The notes under the pieces: generated by a model | The model's database searches: none | What the model was told of the DNA's origin: nothing | What the model saw: only the letters and a program-made list of their open reading frames with translations | Shown: piece by piece, positions 33,361-46,550 of the stretch | How positions within the stretch are numbered: the stretch's first letter is position 1 | Layout: each line of letters opens with the position of its first letter | Assembly (NCBI GenBank): GCA_013398615.1 | Contig: VZSR01003805.1 | Location: 2,062,638-2,126,637, forward strand | Source: Brachypodius melanocephalos | Taxonomy: Eukaryota > Chordata > Aves > Passeriformes > Pycnonotidae | Reading direction: 5' to 3' | DNA length: 64,000 nucleotides | Translations under genes and position numbers: made by a program

Positions 33361-36300
33361 GATGTGTCCTGAGGTATGGGACTTAAATAGTATAAAGTTA
33401 GTCATTCTTCATATTAAGGTTTATTTAGAATTTTATGAAGGGTTAATAAATGATTTCTGTAAGTTGTAATTCATGTTAGAGAAATGTGTTGTAAGTAAAT
33501 TTTAGGGAAGGTTATAAGCACACCAGTAGAAAGTACTATAGACAGCTAGAAGCTACCTGTTGGATTGACAGAGATGAGAAGTAAATACCTATTTATTAAG
33601 CCAGCTATTAATTGTTTGTTAACCTTTTGTAAACTGAACCTTAATGTAATTGCTTGATTTGATATAATGATCGATGGTACATTTTTGCTTATGTCCTGAA
33701 GTAATTTTCTTAAAAGAAATTATCTGAGAGCTTAACAACATGCAGTATTTTGTTTGAACACCATATTTGCTTTTCACTAACATTGTTTCACTTTTCCTTA
33801 GATCACAACTTTAACCTGTGGGATTAAGAATCCATGAGAGAACTACAGTTTTGTATTTTGTTTCTTGTAATTTAATTAACTGATGATGAAGTCTGGATGT
33901 TTGGTATGAGATTATGTGAACTGCTTTTTTTCTCTGTGGTGGTGTTACAAGGGGCAGGAAACTGATGCTCACCTCACAGAGGAGCTGGTTAATGGTTTCA
34001 TTGCCCTTTCTTCCTTCTGCTCTCTGACACAAAATGAAGCAAAGCTCACGTGTCTCTAATGGCGAGAGCACCACTTCTTTGTGTGGAATACTCTACTTGG
34101 AGTCAGATACACTTCCAGGACGAAACACTGCATCAGTTACTTAGGTATTTATGAGGTTTTGCATATTCTATAGAGTAAAGGGTTTTTTAGATGTTGGTGG
34201 TGCAGAGCAATATCTTTCCTAGATGGTGTCATAGAAAGTGGGGAAGGTAATGCACGTCAGCAGATTAGTGTGGAACTCTTGATGATATGTTAGAAAACAA
34301 GTGTTTTCTTTCAACTCCCTGGCCTGTATTAGTGATTTTGCATGAACACTGTGAAATATGTGGACTTTTTCACAGATGGTAAAAAGGGAAATACCAACTG
34401 ATAGAGAAGGGAGTATTGCTTACAGTGTTCTTTCACTGTATAATGCCTGTCTTCTCCTTCACACACAAGTTTTGGGAAGAGTTTTGCCGTTTTTCATTGA
34501 CCAGTAACACTGTGTTCTGTGCCCTTTATTTTGTGTCAGTGACTGGAAGCTGAGTGGTTGATGTCTTGAGGAGGTTGTAGAAAAAAAATCAGATGCTTTT
34601 CATAGTGTATTCAGAAGATAAGCCTTCTCTTAGTGGTACAGTGTATTCTTCTGTAAGTAAAGGTTAGGGTAAGATGATGAAACACTTTTATTTTCTCTGT
34701 GGTAAGCAATTTTTTTTTTTACCAAGTCTAGAAGAACTGCTTTGGATAGATTGTTTCTGAAGCATTGTCCTTGCTTCTGGAGAAGAAGTCTTCCTCATTC
34801 TTGACTTGAGATTCTCGAGTTCACAAAGTGCCCAGATATTTTTTGTTTCTAGCTAATTGTTCTGATAACCTAAATGTATCTTCCATTCATACTTTTCCAT
34901 GAACTCATTCACCATTATCTCATGATCTGATGTTGTGGATCCCAGAAAGGATACTCCTGACCTTTTTCGATGGAATCCAAATCATAGTTTACAGTGTGTA
35001 TGGCTATGATACCAACCTGGAAATACAATCAGATTTAGGATATGAATTATCACTGTGCTTACAGTTTCAGATGAAGTGAGTAGTAGCCTAAGTTGCACTG
35101 GTACTGAAATCTATAAAAGCTGCTATCTCTTTATTCCTTTGCTGCAGTCCTTAGTTAAAATCCTGGAGAATTTACTTTGATGGCTCAGTTGGGGGCCTAG
35201 TTTTGTTACATGCTGGTCTTGGTAATGAAACTGGCCTTAAAAACCCCATCCATCATGAGTTGTTCATTTTCATCCAGCAGATGTGTCAACATGGGGTTTC
35301 GTAGCCATGTTCGTGAGTCCACCTGGGTAAAAAATTCACCCTTTTTAGGCTTTTTTGCTTTTTGCCATTCTTATTGCAACAATGCAGTACCAGCAGTTAC
35401 CTCCAAATGGCTGTACCAGCAATGGCTGTGTTGCTGGCCTGAGACTCAGGATTGCCCACATTTACACTATTGGCAAAGATGGTGTAGTGTGAAATTACAG
35501 CCTTGACATGAGACACAGCTATGATCAACCGATGACTTTTTGGAGGAAGTCCTGATCCTACTTTCAACAAATAGATTTTCTACAAGCAATTTAACTGATT
35601 TCCATGGTCTTATTTAATGCAGTCTTAGAAGCTGCCCATATGAACACCTGGATTCATTTTCTCTGCCTCTCATCACCTCTGTATAAAACAGCCATCAGGT
35701 CATTTATTTTGATCTATTTAATAGTCTCCCTGAAGAAAAATATTGCTAACAGTATACAGCACAGAAAGACTGACTTCTCTTAATTTGATAACCAGGTTCC
35801 ATCTATGTATGTCCTGCACTCTGTTATGATCCAGATTTCCTCATCATTATGTCACTTGAAATGACTGTATATACATGCTGTAGGTTCCTTCACAAACCTG
35901 ACAGATTTTTCGGCATAATTTATTGCTGCCTTTAAAACAATGTTTATGAACACACCGAAGTGTGCATTAGCTCTAATGAGTTGTCTTAATATATTGAGCA
36001 TGTCAAGGTCTGAGTGCTGTTCTGTGTTCTTTGGCTCGTTACCCGAGATAGGGATTTTTGTAAAAACAAAACATTTACTTCTTAGAGCTTTGTAACTTTT
36101 TGAAACGTTGAGCAGGAAGTCCATACTAAATTATGAGTTATGACGAAGAATATCAGCAGCCAAAACCCTTTGCGAAGAGCAGAGCTAACAATAAATGCAT
36201 TTTCCCTATCCCATTTCCAATTAGTAGTTCTGTGAAGTAAAGAAACAAGTAATTATATAGGGTTAAATAATTTCTTCTCCTTCTGTCCTACCTGGAAAGC

Positions 36301-36910
36301 ACTCCAAAGACCATATTTGCTTCTTGGAGTGGATTGCATTCTAACACTATATCTTTTTATATTGCTTCACTTTACAGCTAAAGATCTAGGTAAAGGCTTA
36401 AATCTAGGCAAAGATCTGTGATGAGAAGGTAACTTGTCCCTTTTGTTAAGTGTGTGTATTCATGACAGAAATTAAATGGTTGTATCATGGAAGCAAATGT
36501 AGAGAGTTACAGATAATAGAGCATCTTTCAAATGCAATTAAATGTGCCTCTGTCAACCAGAGGCAAGATTTGCAAATGGGAAGGCTTCTGCCATCGGTCA
36601 TAGAAATGAGACAATGAGACAGTTTTACTCCCTTTACATCATTGAATCTTGCACCTAGATTTCTAAATGCAAGATGGAATCTGGTAGAGTAGTCAGTTTT
36701 ACTGAGATTTCAGACTTTGTCCCGAGCACACCTGTCTCCATGTGACTGTTAAAATATTGGAAATCTTACATTTATCAGAAGTGCAAAATTTGCAACTTTC
36801 TCATTAATTTGTTTGGTAATAAAACCCCAGTTATATGGTGGACTGTGTGGAGGTGTTTGCCCACACTGAATTTTGTAATCTTGTAGGTTATCCCTTTCTT
36901 CCTTTTCTCC

Positions 36911-36927
36911 TTTTTTTTTTTTTTTTT
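36911..36927. repeat. Poly(T) tract
   Basis: Seventeen consecutive T. It could be a reversed poly(A) tail, but no retroposed sequence was recognised beside it. Confidence 0.85.
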
Positions 36928-37429
36928 CTTAAACAAGAGGAGAAGTACACTAAACTGCCCTTGTCCTTTAAACTATTTTGTGAAGGGCAGCTGTTGTTCT
37001 GCAAGTGGCTTGTTCCCAGGGCTAATTGCTTTTTAGAATTAACATGTTTCTTACTGTCTCGTCTGAAAAAGCAAGCAGAGTGTGAGAATGGCACTTGGTC
37101 AGTGTAAAGGTCCAGGCTGCTCTGGGATCTTGTCTGTGACAGGGACTAAGCAGATGCTGAGGGAAGGCTCTGTGTAGTGATACTTCTCCAGGCTATTCCT
37201 CAGCAATTTGTGCCTCAGGGACTTCTTGACTCAGTGGTGGTGGATGTCAGCTTAACAGGTTCTGATGGAATCCTTTTCCACAGATTTGCTCAGCCTCATG
37301 TTTGGTCAATTATTCCTAGTTCCAGTGCCACTGTGTCGTCATCTTTACATCATCATTACTGTCTTGTACATACGAGAACATCTGTCAATAAACTTCTTTG
37401 ATTTTCCCGTTTTCCTCAGTCCTTCTGCA

Positions 37430-37570
37430 GAGGTCATGTTTTTTGCCTTTTGTTTGCTTTCCTTAGAACTCTCTCCACTTTTGGATGTATAATGACCAAA
37501 GTCTGGTGCAGTACTCCAGACTAACCTCAGTAGTGCAGAGTCCAGAGTAATAATTACCTTCCATAAAACA
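37430..37570 (-). mobile_element. CR1 LINE fragment, reverse orientation
   Basis: AACTCTCTCCACTTTTGGAT, then AAAGTCTGGTGCAGTACTCC and TAACCTCAGTAGTGCAGAGT follow the reversed CR1 order (accessory text normally read as an antisense CR1 tract). It is short and diverged; flanking sequence may be further CR1 too decayed to assign. Confidence 0.45.
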
Positions 37571-40500
37571 TCAAACCATTCAAATATCGTTTGAATACAT
37601 ATAGAAAGAAAAATACTTTCAGATCTTTTAGCCCTAGCTATTAGGATGGCAAATGAAAATATTTGGTCTGATGGAGGAGAAATATTTATTCACTGTCAGC
37701 AGGATTTGGCTGGACAATGTTTTTCTTTGCTAACAAAACAAAAAGTTGTTAAAACAAAATGATCCCCCAACAGCTGCCACCTGGTCTAACACAAACTAAA
37801 GATGCCAAACAACACTTGTTTAAATTTCAGCTTGACTTTTCAGAGCTTTTTTGGTCTCTGATGAATAAGCGTGTATTGCAAAATACATTATCACACAAGA
37901 AACATGGCAATGGATATATGGATATCAGAGATCAAACCAAAGCCCTCTGTAGCTAATTTTTAAAATGCTTGGGGGTGTGCTTTATTCATTTTCTCACAAT
38001 ATTTAATTCCCTCCTGTATATGTGTTTATTTTGCCACCTTGGTTTTTAAATGCAAAAACATACATTTGATTTATTGAACATGGAAATTTGTGCAGAAATC
38101 AGATAAGAGGTAATGGTAGTGTAAGTGTGAGGGGTGAAATCTACCTGCCATGAACTTCACTTTGTAGATGGATAAAGCAATCTGGCTTGAGCTACAGCTG
38201 GATATGAAACTGTTCCTGATGTGTTGCCTCCCCTTTCACAATAACTGCCATGGCTCAGGTTATTGGCAGCTTATCAGAACACAATTTGGCTCAACAGGGT
38301 GAGTGCACTCTTAGCCCATGTTACACTTTGTGAATTGAACACAGGATTCTGAAAAAGTGACTACAATTTAATAGACACAGAAAAAGTTTCTCTGTTACAA
38401 AGTGATTTATTGTAAAAGGGTTGAATGGGACCAAAACTTGAATACTTTCACGTGATCAGCATATTTTGACCCTTGTACCTTCTCAGCTTTAAATCTTAAA
38501 GGCCTCCTGGACAGTTTGCTTTAGGGGATGCAGTTCTATGACAGCTTAAGTCACTTCATGGCCATGAAATCCCAGTCCCTCATCTAGAGCTTTTGTAATC
38601 ACTCAGTGATTTAGGATATGGATAGGACTGGAAGTGCATCAGTGGTTTAACTTGCAGCTGGCTTCCTCAATCCTAATGAGGATGATCCCGCACATTATTT
38701 TCCTCACTCATTTTGATTCCTGTTGTTGTCATTGTTCTTGAGGCCTAGGCTGCCCAAGACCATTTGTGTCTTATTCCCAGAAGTTTCTAGAAACTGTTTA
38801 TGATACTGCCAGTAAAACTGAAATTGTTGTGCATGCTTTTTCCTACTTACTCATTTCACCCTTCTGGACCCTGTGACACCCATGGTCCTCTCCCTTTACC
38901 ACCACTCTTAAGAGGTTCACATTTTAATATAACACACAAATTCTTTTTACATGTGTTTGTAAGGAATAACTATATCTAGAGTTGTGTACTGACTTTCTCA
39001 CTTGAGAACTGAAACAGAAGGCAGGCACCACAATGGGGAGCATACAATCAAGACAGAAGTAAAAATGTAGCTCAAATTTATATCACACTCTTGATGTATA
39101 TTGGCTCTTATAAGTAATTATGGCTTCCAGAAAAATATTTAAAAGTTGCATTTTAAAAATAACTGCAACTCTAGTACAAGGTTCCAAAATAAGTGTCATT
39201 AGTTGGCTTGATTTGTACTCAAATCTTAATATTTAAAGATTGCTTCCTGACCTTCTCCAGCTGCATGGATGAGAACTGAAAATAATCTCAGATTTCCAAA
39301 AGAGAGAGTGACCAATCCTTTCCGTTACTTTGTGCTATTAAAGAAAGGTCCATTCCTAAACAAACAAAAAGAGAAACGTCAGTGCTTAATATCTTCAGTA
39401 GCCATTACTGACAGAGGATCATGCATTTGATCTCAATAGAAGCACCATAAATGCGGGCTATTTATAATGCTTGAGATGTGTGTTTCAATAGTAATAACAA
39501 TAATGGGCTTTAACTGTGTTATGGGATAAAAGCCAGAAATCTACAGACTGTCTTGTAGATCTTTCATCCAAAGGCACAGCTGGTGAAATTTAAACAAGTT
39601 CGTGTTGGCTGTTCCTGCACTGCTAAGTATGACGTAGTCCAAGTTTTCATGTCCCAGCGTGGGTGTTCACGGGTGGTCTGCAGGCACCTGTGTGCTTGAG
39701 GTCTGCAAAGCTTGCAGTGAGCACAGAACAGTGCCGAGTGAAACCTAAGTAGGAACAAGATGCTTCGCAAGCATTTTGGATTTATTGTCTGTCTTCCTCT
39801 ATTGCAGCATCCATGCTATATGCAGTCCCACTCCTGAATTTTTCCTTTCCACCTTTCCTTTTCATAGGCCACACAAACCAACTGGGGAGGATGTTATAGT
39901 TTGTTTCTCACCTATGGGACTGTCTGTAACTACCTTAACCAGATAAGTTATCCCCAACAGAAACTTAAATATAGTGGCCAAACTGCAAAAGGTGGGGCCT
40001 GGGCTGGAGAAGCTCTTCTGGTTTGACCTTTTCTGACCATTTCTGCCGAGGGTTCTCCTGAGGTGGGTGACCACAGGAGTGCTGAGCTAGGTGTGATGAC
40101 TCTGCAGGTGTCTTTCAAAGCTCCAGTTTTTACTAGGTCTGTCCTTTTCTCTGATTGTCTCTCTCTTCCCTCTTAGCTGCCTTCAGCTCTTCTCCAGTAT
40201 TCTGTTGCCAACTGCTGAGGAATTTGGCCACTTTTTTCCTTCAGTTCTGAGGCCTTTGTCTAAACTTTATTAAATTACAGGCTAGACGGAATCCACGCCA
40301 AGGTGTTGCTGTGCATTCTCAGTCATAAACTTAAAAACAGAAGGGTTCTTAGGGCTGGTGCAATGCCTGTCCTGACATTCCTTCCAGGAAGCTTTGACTT
40401 ACATTTCAATTTGGCCTCCTATTTTTTCCTGGACTTCAGAACATTCACTCCCAGGGATTTCCTTCCCTCGTTAATGATTATAAGATGGTAATGCCTCCTC

Positions 40501-40863
40501 AGCAAGACTGACCCTTGAACACATGTTCCTCATCACATGAGCCTTAGTTGCTCTTTCCCACAGGAGGGTGGCACAGTCATGGCTGAGTCTGCATTCCCCT
40601 AAACAAGCTTGCTGCTTTCAGCAGTAGAGGCTGACCATGTACTCTCCAGCTGCTATGCCAATGTGCTTTGGCTGCACAGCTGCCTGATCCTGAGCTCAGG
40701 ATGTGCTGGGATCTAGCAGTTGTGCTTAAACCTTTCCCACGGGTAAAGAGCATGTGTTTTCAGAATACAAGTATTATTAAAACTCCCTGAATTGAACCAT
40801 TTTGAATTTTTATTGAGGAGCATAAAGAAATTATTTCTTCATTTAAGGGGCTTGAATAAGCTT

Positions 40864-40896
<33 letters not shown>

Positions 40897-40951
40897 ATGT
40901 GTGTGTGTGTATATATACATTCATACACATGAATATATACACACACACACG
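40864..40951. repeat. TA/TG/CA microsatellite with hairpin potential
   Basis: A (TA)n run, then (TG)n interrupted by one A, then TATATACATTCATACACATG and (CA)n. Bases 40899-40915 are the exact reverse complement of 40934-40950 (17-base arms, 18-base loop), so the tract can fold back on itself. Confidence 0.92.
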
Positions 40952-43900
40952 CCTTTAAGATGTAAATGTGTATTGCCAGGTATCCCACTGCAAGGCTTGT
41001 CTAGAAAAGAGGTTGTATTTTTCTCATATCAAACTATCCAGTTACTTACTTGAAAGGTAAACAAAAACTTGATTATTGCTATCCAAAGGCAAAAGAATTG
41101 TATTCTACCAAGCAGACTGTGTGGAAGTATTTCAAACCTGATTTTACATCTTTGATTGGAAGAGCTGCTTCACTTTGTTTTCACTTATCAAGGCTTTGCA
41201 CCTGAGCTGCTCTGAGTGACTGTATGCCCATTTGTCCTGTCTTAAACATGTAAAAAAATACATGTTCCTCAACATCTCCTGCCTGCTAAGTCTTAGCATT
41301 TCCCAAAATAGGGCCTAAAGGCAGCATAGATTGCTGAGGAACCACAGGGAGGGGAAAGAAAACAATCTTGATAAGCTGCTGCTTAATTGGCTAGTAAATG
41401 AGAGCTAAAATATAAGAGGAAATGTTCAAAAGAACAAACTGCAGTGAGAGACTTCTGGCAGGGCTACAGAGGGAAATCACATGATACATTCTGAAGTTTG
41501 CAGGCACTGAGAAGGATCCACAATTTCTTGTCCACGTGGAGACAGGAAGCGCTCACCAGACTGGTAGCCTTCAGCAGCTTTTTTTTAAAGCCTTTATTTT
41601 ATCTACTTTTCATTTCCACAGAAACACTTGGTGCTGCTGTCTCAAGCTGTGTGTAATCAGTCTCTGCAGCTCTTCCTTTAAGTCCTGTCTGAAGTCTCCT
41701 TCCTTCCACTGCACTGAAAACCCGTGTGCTTTGGCTGTGTGGAGTCTCCCCTGCACCCGCCCTGCCAGTGCTGATGCTGCTTTAAACGCAGCTCATTCCA
41801 TCGGCCTCAAGCAGGTTTAGATCAGCAGGTCCTTAAAGCAGGTATGAAGCCTGGGGGCTGGCTCTGCTAGGGCTCCAAGAACTCAAGTTTTGGGTTGGAT
41901 GTAGGCAGTAGCAGGAAGATATTCCTGGATGCTGACCTTTTGTGGTGATAGGGTTTCCTGCCTATGATATTTTCCCAAGTTATTTTGTTTCACTTTTTTG
42001 TACTTTCATTTACCTCCGTTTTTTTTCCCCATGGATATGAATCAAGACCTAAAGTCTTTTTTAGATATTTAATCGTGTACATCACCAGAATTCTTTTTAA
42101 GCCATTTTAAAATTTGTGCCTAGGCTTCCCCAGTTTCAGAAATAGTTTTCTCAACTGTAATGCTAACCACTTTTAAAGTCCTTCTAGTTGCTATTATTTC
42201 TTCAGCATCTGTAACAAAATTCTGCCTCACTAATGCCTATATTGTTTTTTTTCTCTTTATCCTGTATCCCTGACCATTGCCTAGGTGGAGTGGATGTGGC
42301 TTATTCATCCTCCAATTAGTAATGATTGAATGGAATAGAGAATGCTTATACAGGGATGCAAAAATGCTGATGAGCACTTTTCTTGATTTTTTTATACAGA
42401 ATTTTATTTATAATTCCACTTTCATCCTGAAGATGAAATTAATTTTAAGCAATCCTGGCAATAGTTTCTGCAGTATTTTTTGCTGACTCCTTGGTACAAG
42501 CACTTTAGTAATGAGCACTGGTTACTCTTTTATGAATAAGTGATGACTGAAGAAAATGTTTTTCTGTGTGTCATATCCTTTCTGTTGTACCTTCCCATCA
42601 TCCTTCAGAGACCTCTGTTCTGTGGCAGCTGTTGGTAAAACCCCTTTTAGCATCACCTAAATGCCTGTGTAGATGGGCTTTAGAAAGAAAACAACGTGTC
42701 AGCTGAGGACACTGGTAGCAGGTAGATCTTTAATCCAGGAATGGGGCTTAGGTGCTCTGCAGGAGATGTATTCTATTTGTGTGTGACTCCTAAGAGACAG
42801 ACTTCCTTTGTAGGCTTTGAAACTGCCAAAAGAGCAGCAACAAGACAGAGTGGCTCCTTTTATCTGGAACTTTTTGGTTCCCTCATAATGCTCAGACTTT
42901 TGTTTCAGAAGTGACCAAAGGCTGTGTTCTGCTGCTGTTAGGAGCTGTGGCTGATGCGCACCTCCTCCTGTAAACATTCCCTGATCTGGTTTTAGGGTTA
43001 GCAGCTACTGACCACTCTTCTCACTTAGGTATGACCCACTCTCACCTAATTCACATCCCCAGGAAGGCAGGCTTAAAAGGTTACTGGGAAGAACAGAAAT
43101 AATTTGATCATGAAAGGCAAGAGGTGAGGGAGGAGTATTTTTTCTTATCTTTTGAATCTCGCTGACAAATTGGTGCATAATTCATTGTGCAAAAGGTCTT
43201 GCTTACTGTTTGCTGTTTTCAGGTTTGTCTGTTTGTTTTGATATTGAATATTGAACAGATCCAATTGCTGCTGTTAGAAGGAGATGTGTGTCTACCAAAA
43301 AGGAATCCATAATGTTTTCCTTTACTTGGAGACTTCTTGAATGCTAAATTGCCTGTGTGTATACTTCATACTGTACCATATGCAAATATTCTTCAGGAAT
43401 TGATACTACCACTTCAGTCAATATTTTCTATGTTAGAATTGTATGTTTCCTATACTGCCAAGAATGTATCTATATCTATGAAGACTTAAGATTGTAACTT
43501 TTTGAGCAAGCCTCTTTCTTCAACCATCTGAAACTTCCTGTTTCTCAAGTTTTCTGCTAATTTATTAGACTCTTGTGTTATATTGTGTACTTTTTGTATC
43601 AGTTGTATTGCTGTATTTCTTCTTTCTTTCATTAAAACCTGTTCTTCTCATTCTTTGTGCTGCTTCATATTGGAAGTACTCATACCATATCAAGTAACCT
43701 GATCTAGTGTAGTGGGTCAGCCTGAGGTGGATCCAGACCAGTCCTAAAACGCCAGTCATTCAGACTTCTATTATATTGTTCCACTGATCTCAACATGTAA
43801 TCAGCTTTACTGTATTGACCTTAATTTTGCAGCATAGTCTGTACTTTTATAATATAATAAAGAAGAAACCTGGAATGGGACTCTCAAGGTATAAACAAAT

Positions 43901-45651
43901 GGACAAGACACAAAAAATGTTCTGAATGATGAAGCCCATAAGTCTTATGGATGGTTGTTTCTGCTTACATTCACTGAGATATTGATGGACTTCCTAAGGG
44001 AAGCAAATTTTGAGGGGAGATTTGGAAGGGGATTCCAAGGGCTATTTTTTTACTAGAAGTATGGCCACCAACTTAACTCAGTCAGTTATCTGTGCCATCT
44101 CCATGCTTAATTCATCTGACAGGTAAATGAAGAGGGAAAAGATGAATGCAGATTAGGACCTGTTTGCTTACTTTCATTAAAGAAACAGCTGATTTACAAA
44201 CAAGAAAATGCTGTCTCAAGAAATCACTCCATGAACAGATAGAGAAACAGTAGTGCTTTTTTTATCCTGGCAGTGAAAAGCAAGACTTACAGTGTTTCAC
44301 TGATGCTAATTCCTTTTCAGCTGTGCAGTATCTTCCCTAACCTGGAGCTCTCAATAGGATCTCTTCCCCACAGAATGATATGCAGGAAGAAGGAGTTCAA
44401 AGGTCCTGTACAGTGGGCCCTAGGTATTGAAAGAAAGGAAGTGAACAGAACATGAACATGCCCCTGTGTGTTGAGTATGTGGCAATTTCTGAGGCTAGGA
44501 GATTAGCTGGCAAGACGGGAAAATACCAGAAGCTTCTGCTCTTGGAAACTTAAGGATGAAGTTAATCTCACCTTCAGCACCATCTTTATAATTATGGTAG
44601 AGTATGTGGAAATAGCTATGTCACCTAACCTTGGTTTTCACACAGACTTCATCACCCTCTCCTTCATTAAAACTATTCCTGTGCCACAGTTGCATCTGTG
44701 CATGAAAGAACCCCATGGAATGTCCCAGTCCATTTAAGAATTTTTTGTCATGGTGGTGTGGTAGCAAGAAGCAGAAACACACATGCAGAATAACCATGCT
44801 GGCTCTGACCACACATGGGTTATATGCAGGTTTAGATTAGGCCAATGCCTGTCTGTGCAACTGCACACATTTGGTATTTGCTTCTAAAGTTGCATGTAGG
44901 GATGATGCCACAGTGGAAAATATCAAGGGACATTCTAGTGTAGAGAAGAACTAGCACAGGGAATTCCACAGGCCAGTGTAGCCTTTTCAATCACTCACAG
45001 AAGTGTTTACAAAACCACCCAGTCTAAATCTGATCTGTCCAATCTTCAATGAAGAACACAACTTGGAGAGAAAGCATGGTAGGACAAGTAATTAGTGTGT
45101 TTGAAAATGCTACTGTTAATTAACTATTATATTTAACCCCTGATTTCTTTACCACTCCAGTATTTGTTTTGTGTGCAAGCTTCCTTCAGAGATTAATGGA
45201 CTGCAACTATAATATGTGCCATGGTTTAATTTAAATGAAATACGTTGTTTTGTTAAGTTAAAAAGAAGTCAAAGAAAGAGACTTTCCATGACCTGTCTAA
45301 GCTAGCTGAGAGCAGCTCAGCAAAAGACTGCACAATTCATTTTGGCCTCTATTCTGTGTTTTTCTTTCTTGTCACTGTTATCACCTGCTTCTTAGCTATT
45401 AACAGTAGATTAATAGATCATCATCATCATCGTTACATGCACGATGTATTGGTTAAATCAAGAGTAGAAAACAGTGACCTCTGCATTCATTCCAGGCACT
45501 CTAAAGTTTCAGTTGGATTACTGGCTTGCATCAGCTTTAAATTGAAAATAATTATATAGTTCCCAAAAGCCATGTAGTAAATAAATTGCAGAAGTTGCAA
45601 TTATTTTCTTTTCCTGCCTGTCTTTATTTCTGCTCTGAAAACTTCTATGAG

Positions 45652-45761
45652 AGACCCAACTGTTGCAGCACGTGCTTTAACTCCTGGGAATGCTCCCTCC
45701 AGAAGCTGTATGCTCAGTATGAGGATGTGAAGTATCTGACCATCTCCTGCTATTTCTCCAG
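45652..45761 (+). other. Candidate coding fragment, Cys-rich, unassigned
   Basis: An open segment with coding-like codon choice (C or G at most third positions, unlike the AT-rich surroundings), reading RPNCCSTCFNSWECSLQKLY then AQYEDVKYLTISCYFSR. Pyrimidine-rich sequence precedes it. The possible donors (GTTATG after the last base, or GTGAAG inside) are mediocre, and the acceptor TATGAG is weak. The frame is open from 45586 to a TAA at 45772-45774. No family was recognised; it could be a degraded exon. Confidence 0.22.
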
Positions 45762-46530
45762 GTTATGTTTCTAAAGTCTCCCTGCAACAATTAATGAAAT
45801 GAAGAAGCTAATTGCTAGAAGACAGTTGGCTAAAGTAATTGCTCCTTTAATTGCAATTAAATTTTTATGGCTAGTGCCAAAATGTGAATATAATAGCCCA
45901 TAAACCAACTAAGTCTTGGTCAGGCATGCACAAAGAAACAGGGGATGAGTCCAGACCTTCCTCTCTTTTCTTGTTTGCTCCGTGACAGTAACTACCAGTA
46001 AAGATTCTGTGACTCAGCAGCTGAGTTTAGACAGCCCAAACTGTTGAATGGGACAGGAAGGAATATACAAGATGGAGAACTTGTAAACACACTAAAAATG
46101 GCCAAGTATTTTGATATTGAGACTGCTGGACTTGCTGCTCTGAGATACAGTGCTTTATATTTAAGAAACTAAACAAAGAAGCCAAAGGTCTCAGAAAGAA
46201 ACTATTAAAACCAATGCTGATGGGAAGTAAAATACCTGAACGTGAATTCACTTGGAAGTAACCCATGTGATAATTACTCTTTGTCTTAGCTATTTTTAAG
46301 GTCTTTAGTAGACTGGCTGTACCCATTGATCACAGAGCTGGCAAAGAACAGGTTTCTTTGGATGTACATCTGCCAAAGAAGAGAACAAAAAATTGCTGAA
46401 TTGGCAAGAGCAACCTCTTATTCAAAATGAAGATGACAGATTGAAAAACAAAAAGGGTTATTAGGTAGCCTGGCTTCCAACTTTATTATGGCTTTCAGCT
46501 TTCACCTTTCACAACTTTTTTGTATAACGT

Positions 46531-46550
46531 ATTTTATTTTATTTTATTTA
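46531..46550. repeat. Short (ATTTT)n tract
   Basis: Four copies of an ATTTT-like unit ending in ATTTA. Low-complexity sequence. Confidence 0.8.

Larger units (their letters stand above)
33461..45640. other. Intergenic, no gene recognised
   Basis: About 12 kb of AT-rich sequence beyond the VEZT poly(A) signals. Recognised contents are a CR1 piece (about 37430-37570), a poly(T) tract (36911) and the TA/TG/CA microsatellite (40864). Open frames up to 98 codons exist on both strands without family resemblance or codon bias. In mammals the next gene on this side of VEZT is METAP2; none of its protein was seen here. Confidence 0.6.

Noticed and set aside
35210..35506. A 98-codon plus-strand frame; the reverse strand briefly suggested a processed ribosomal-protein pseudogene
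   Set aside because: Attempted matches to ribosomal protein families did not hold over more than a few residues.
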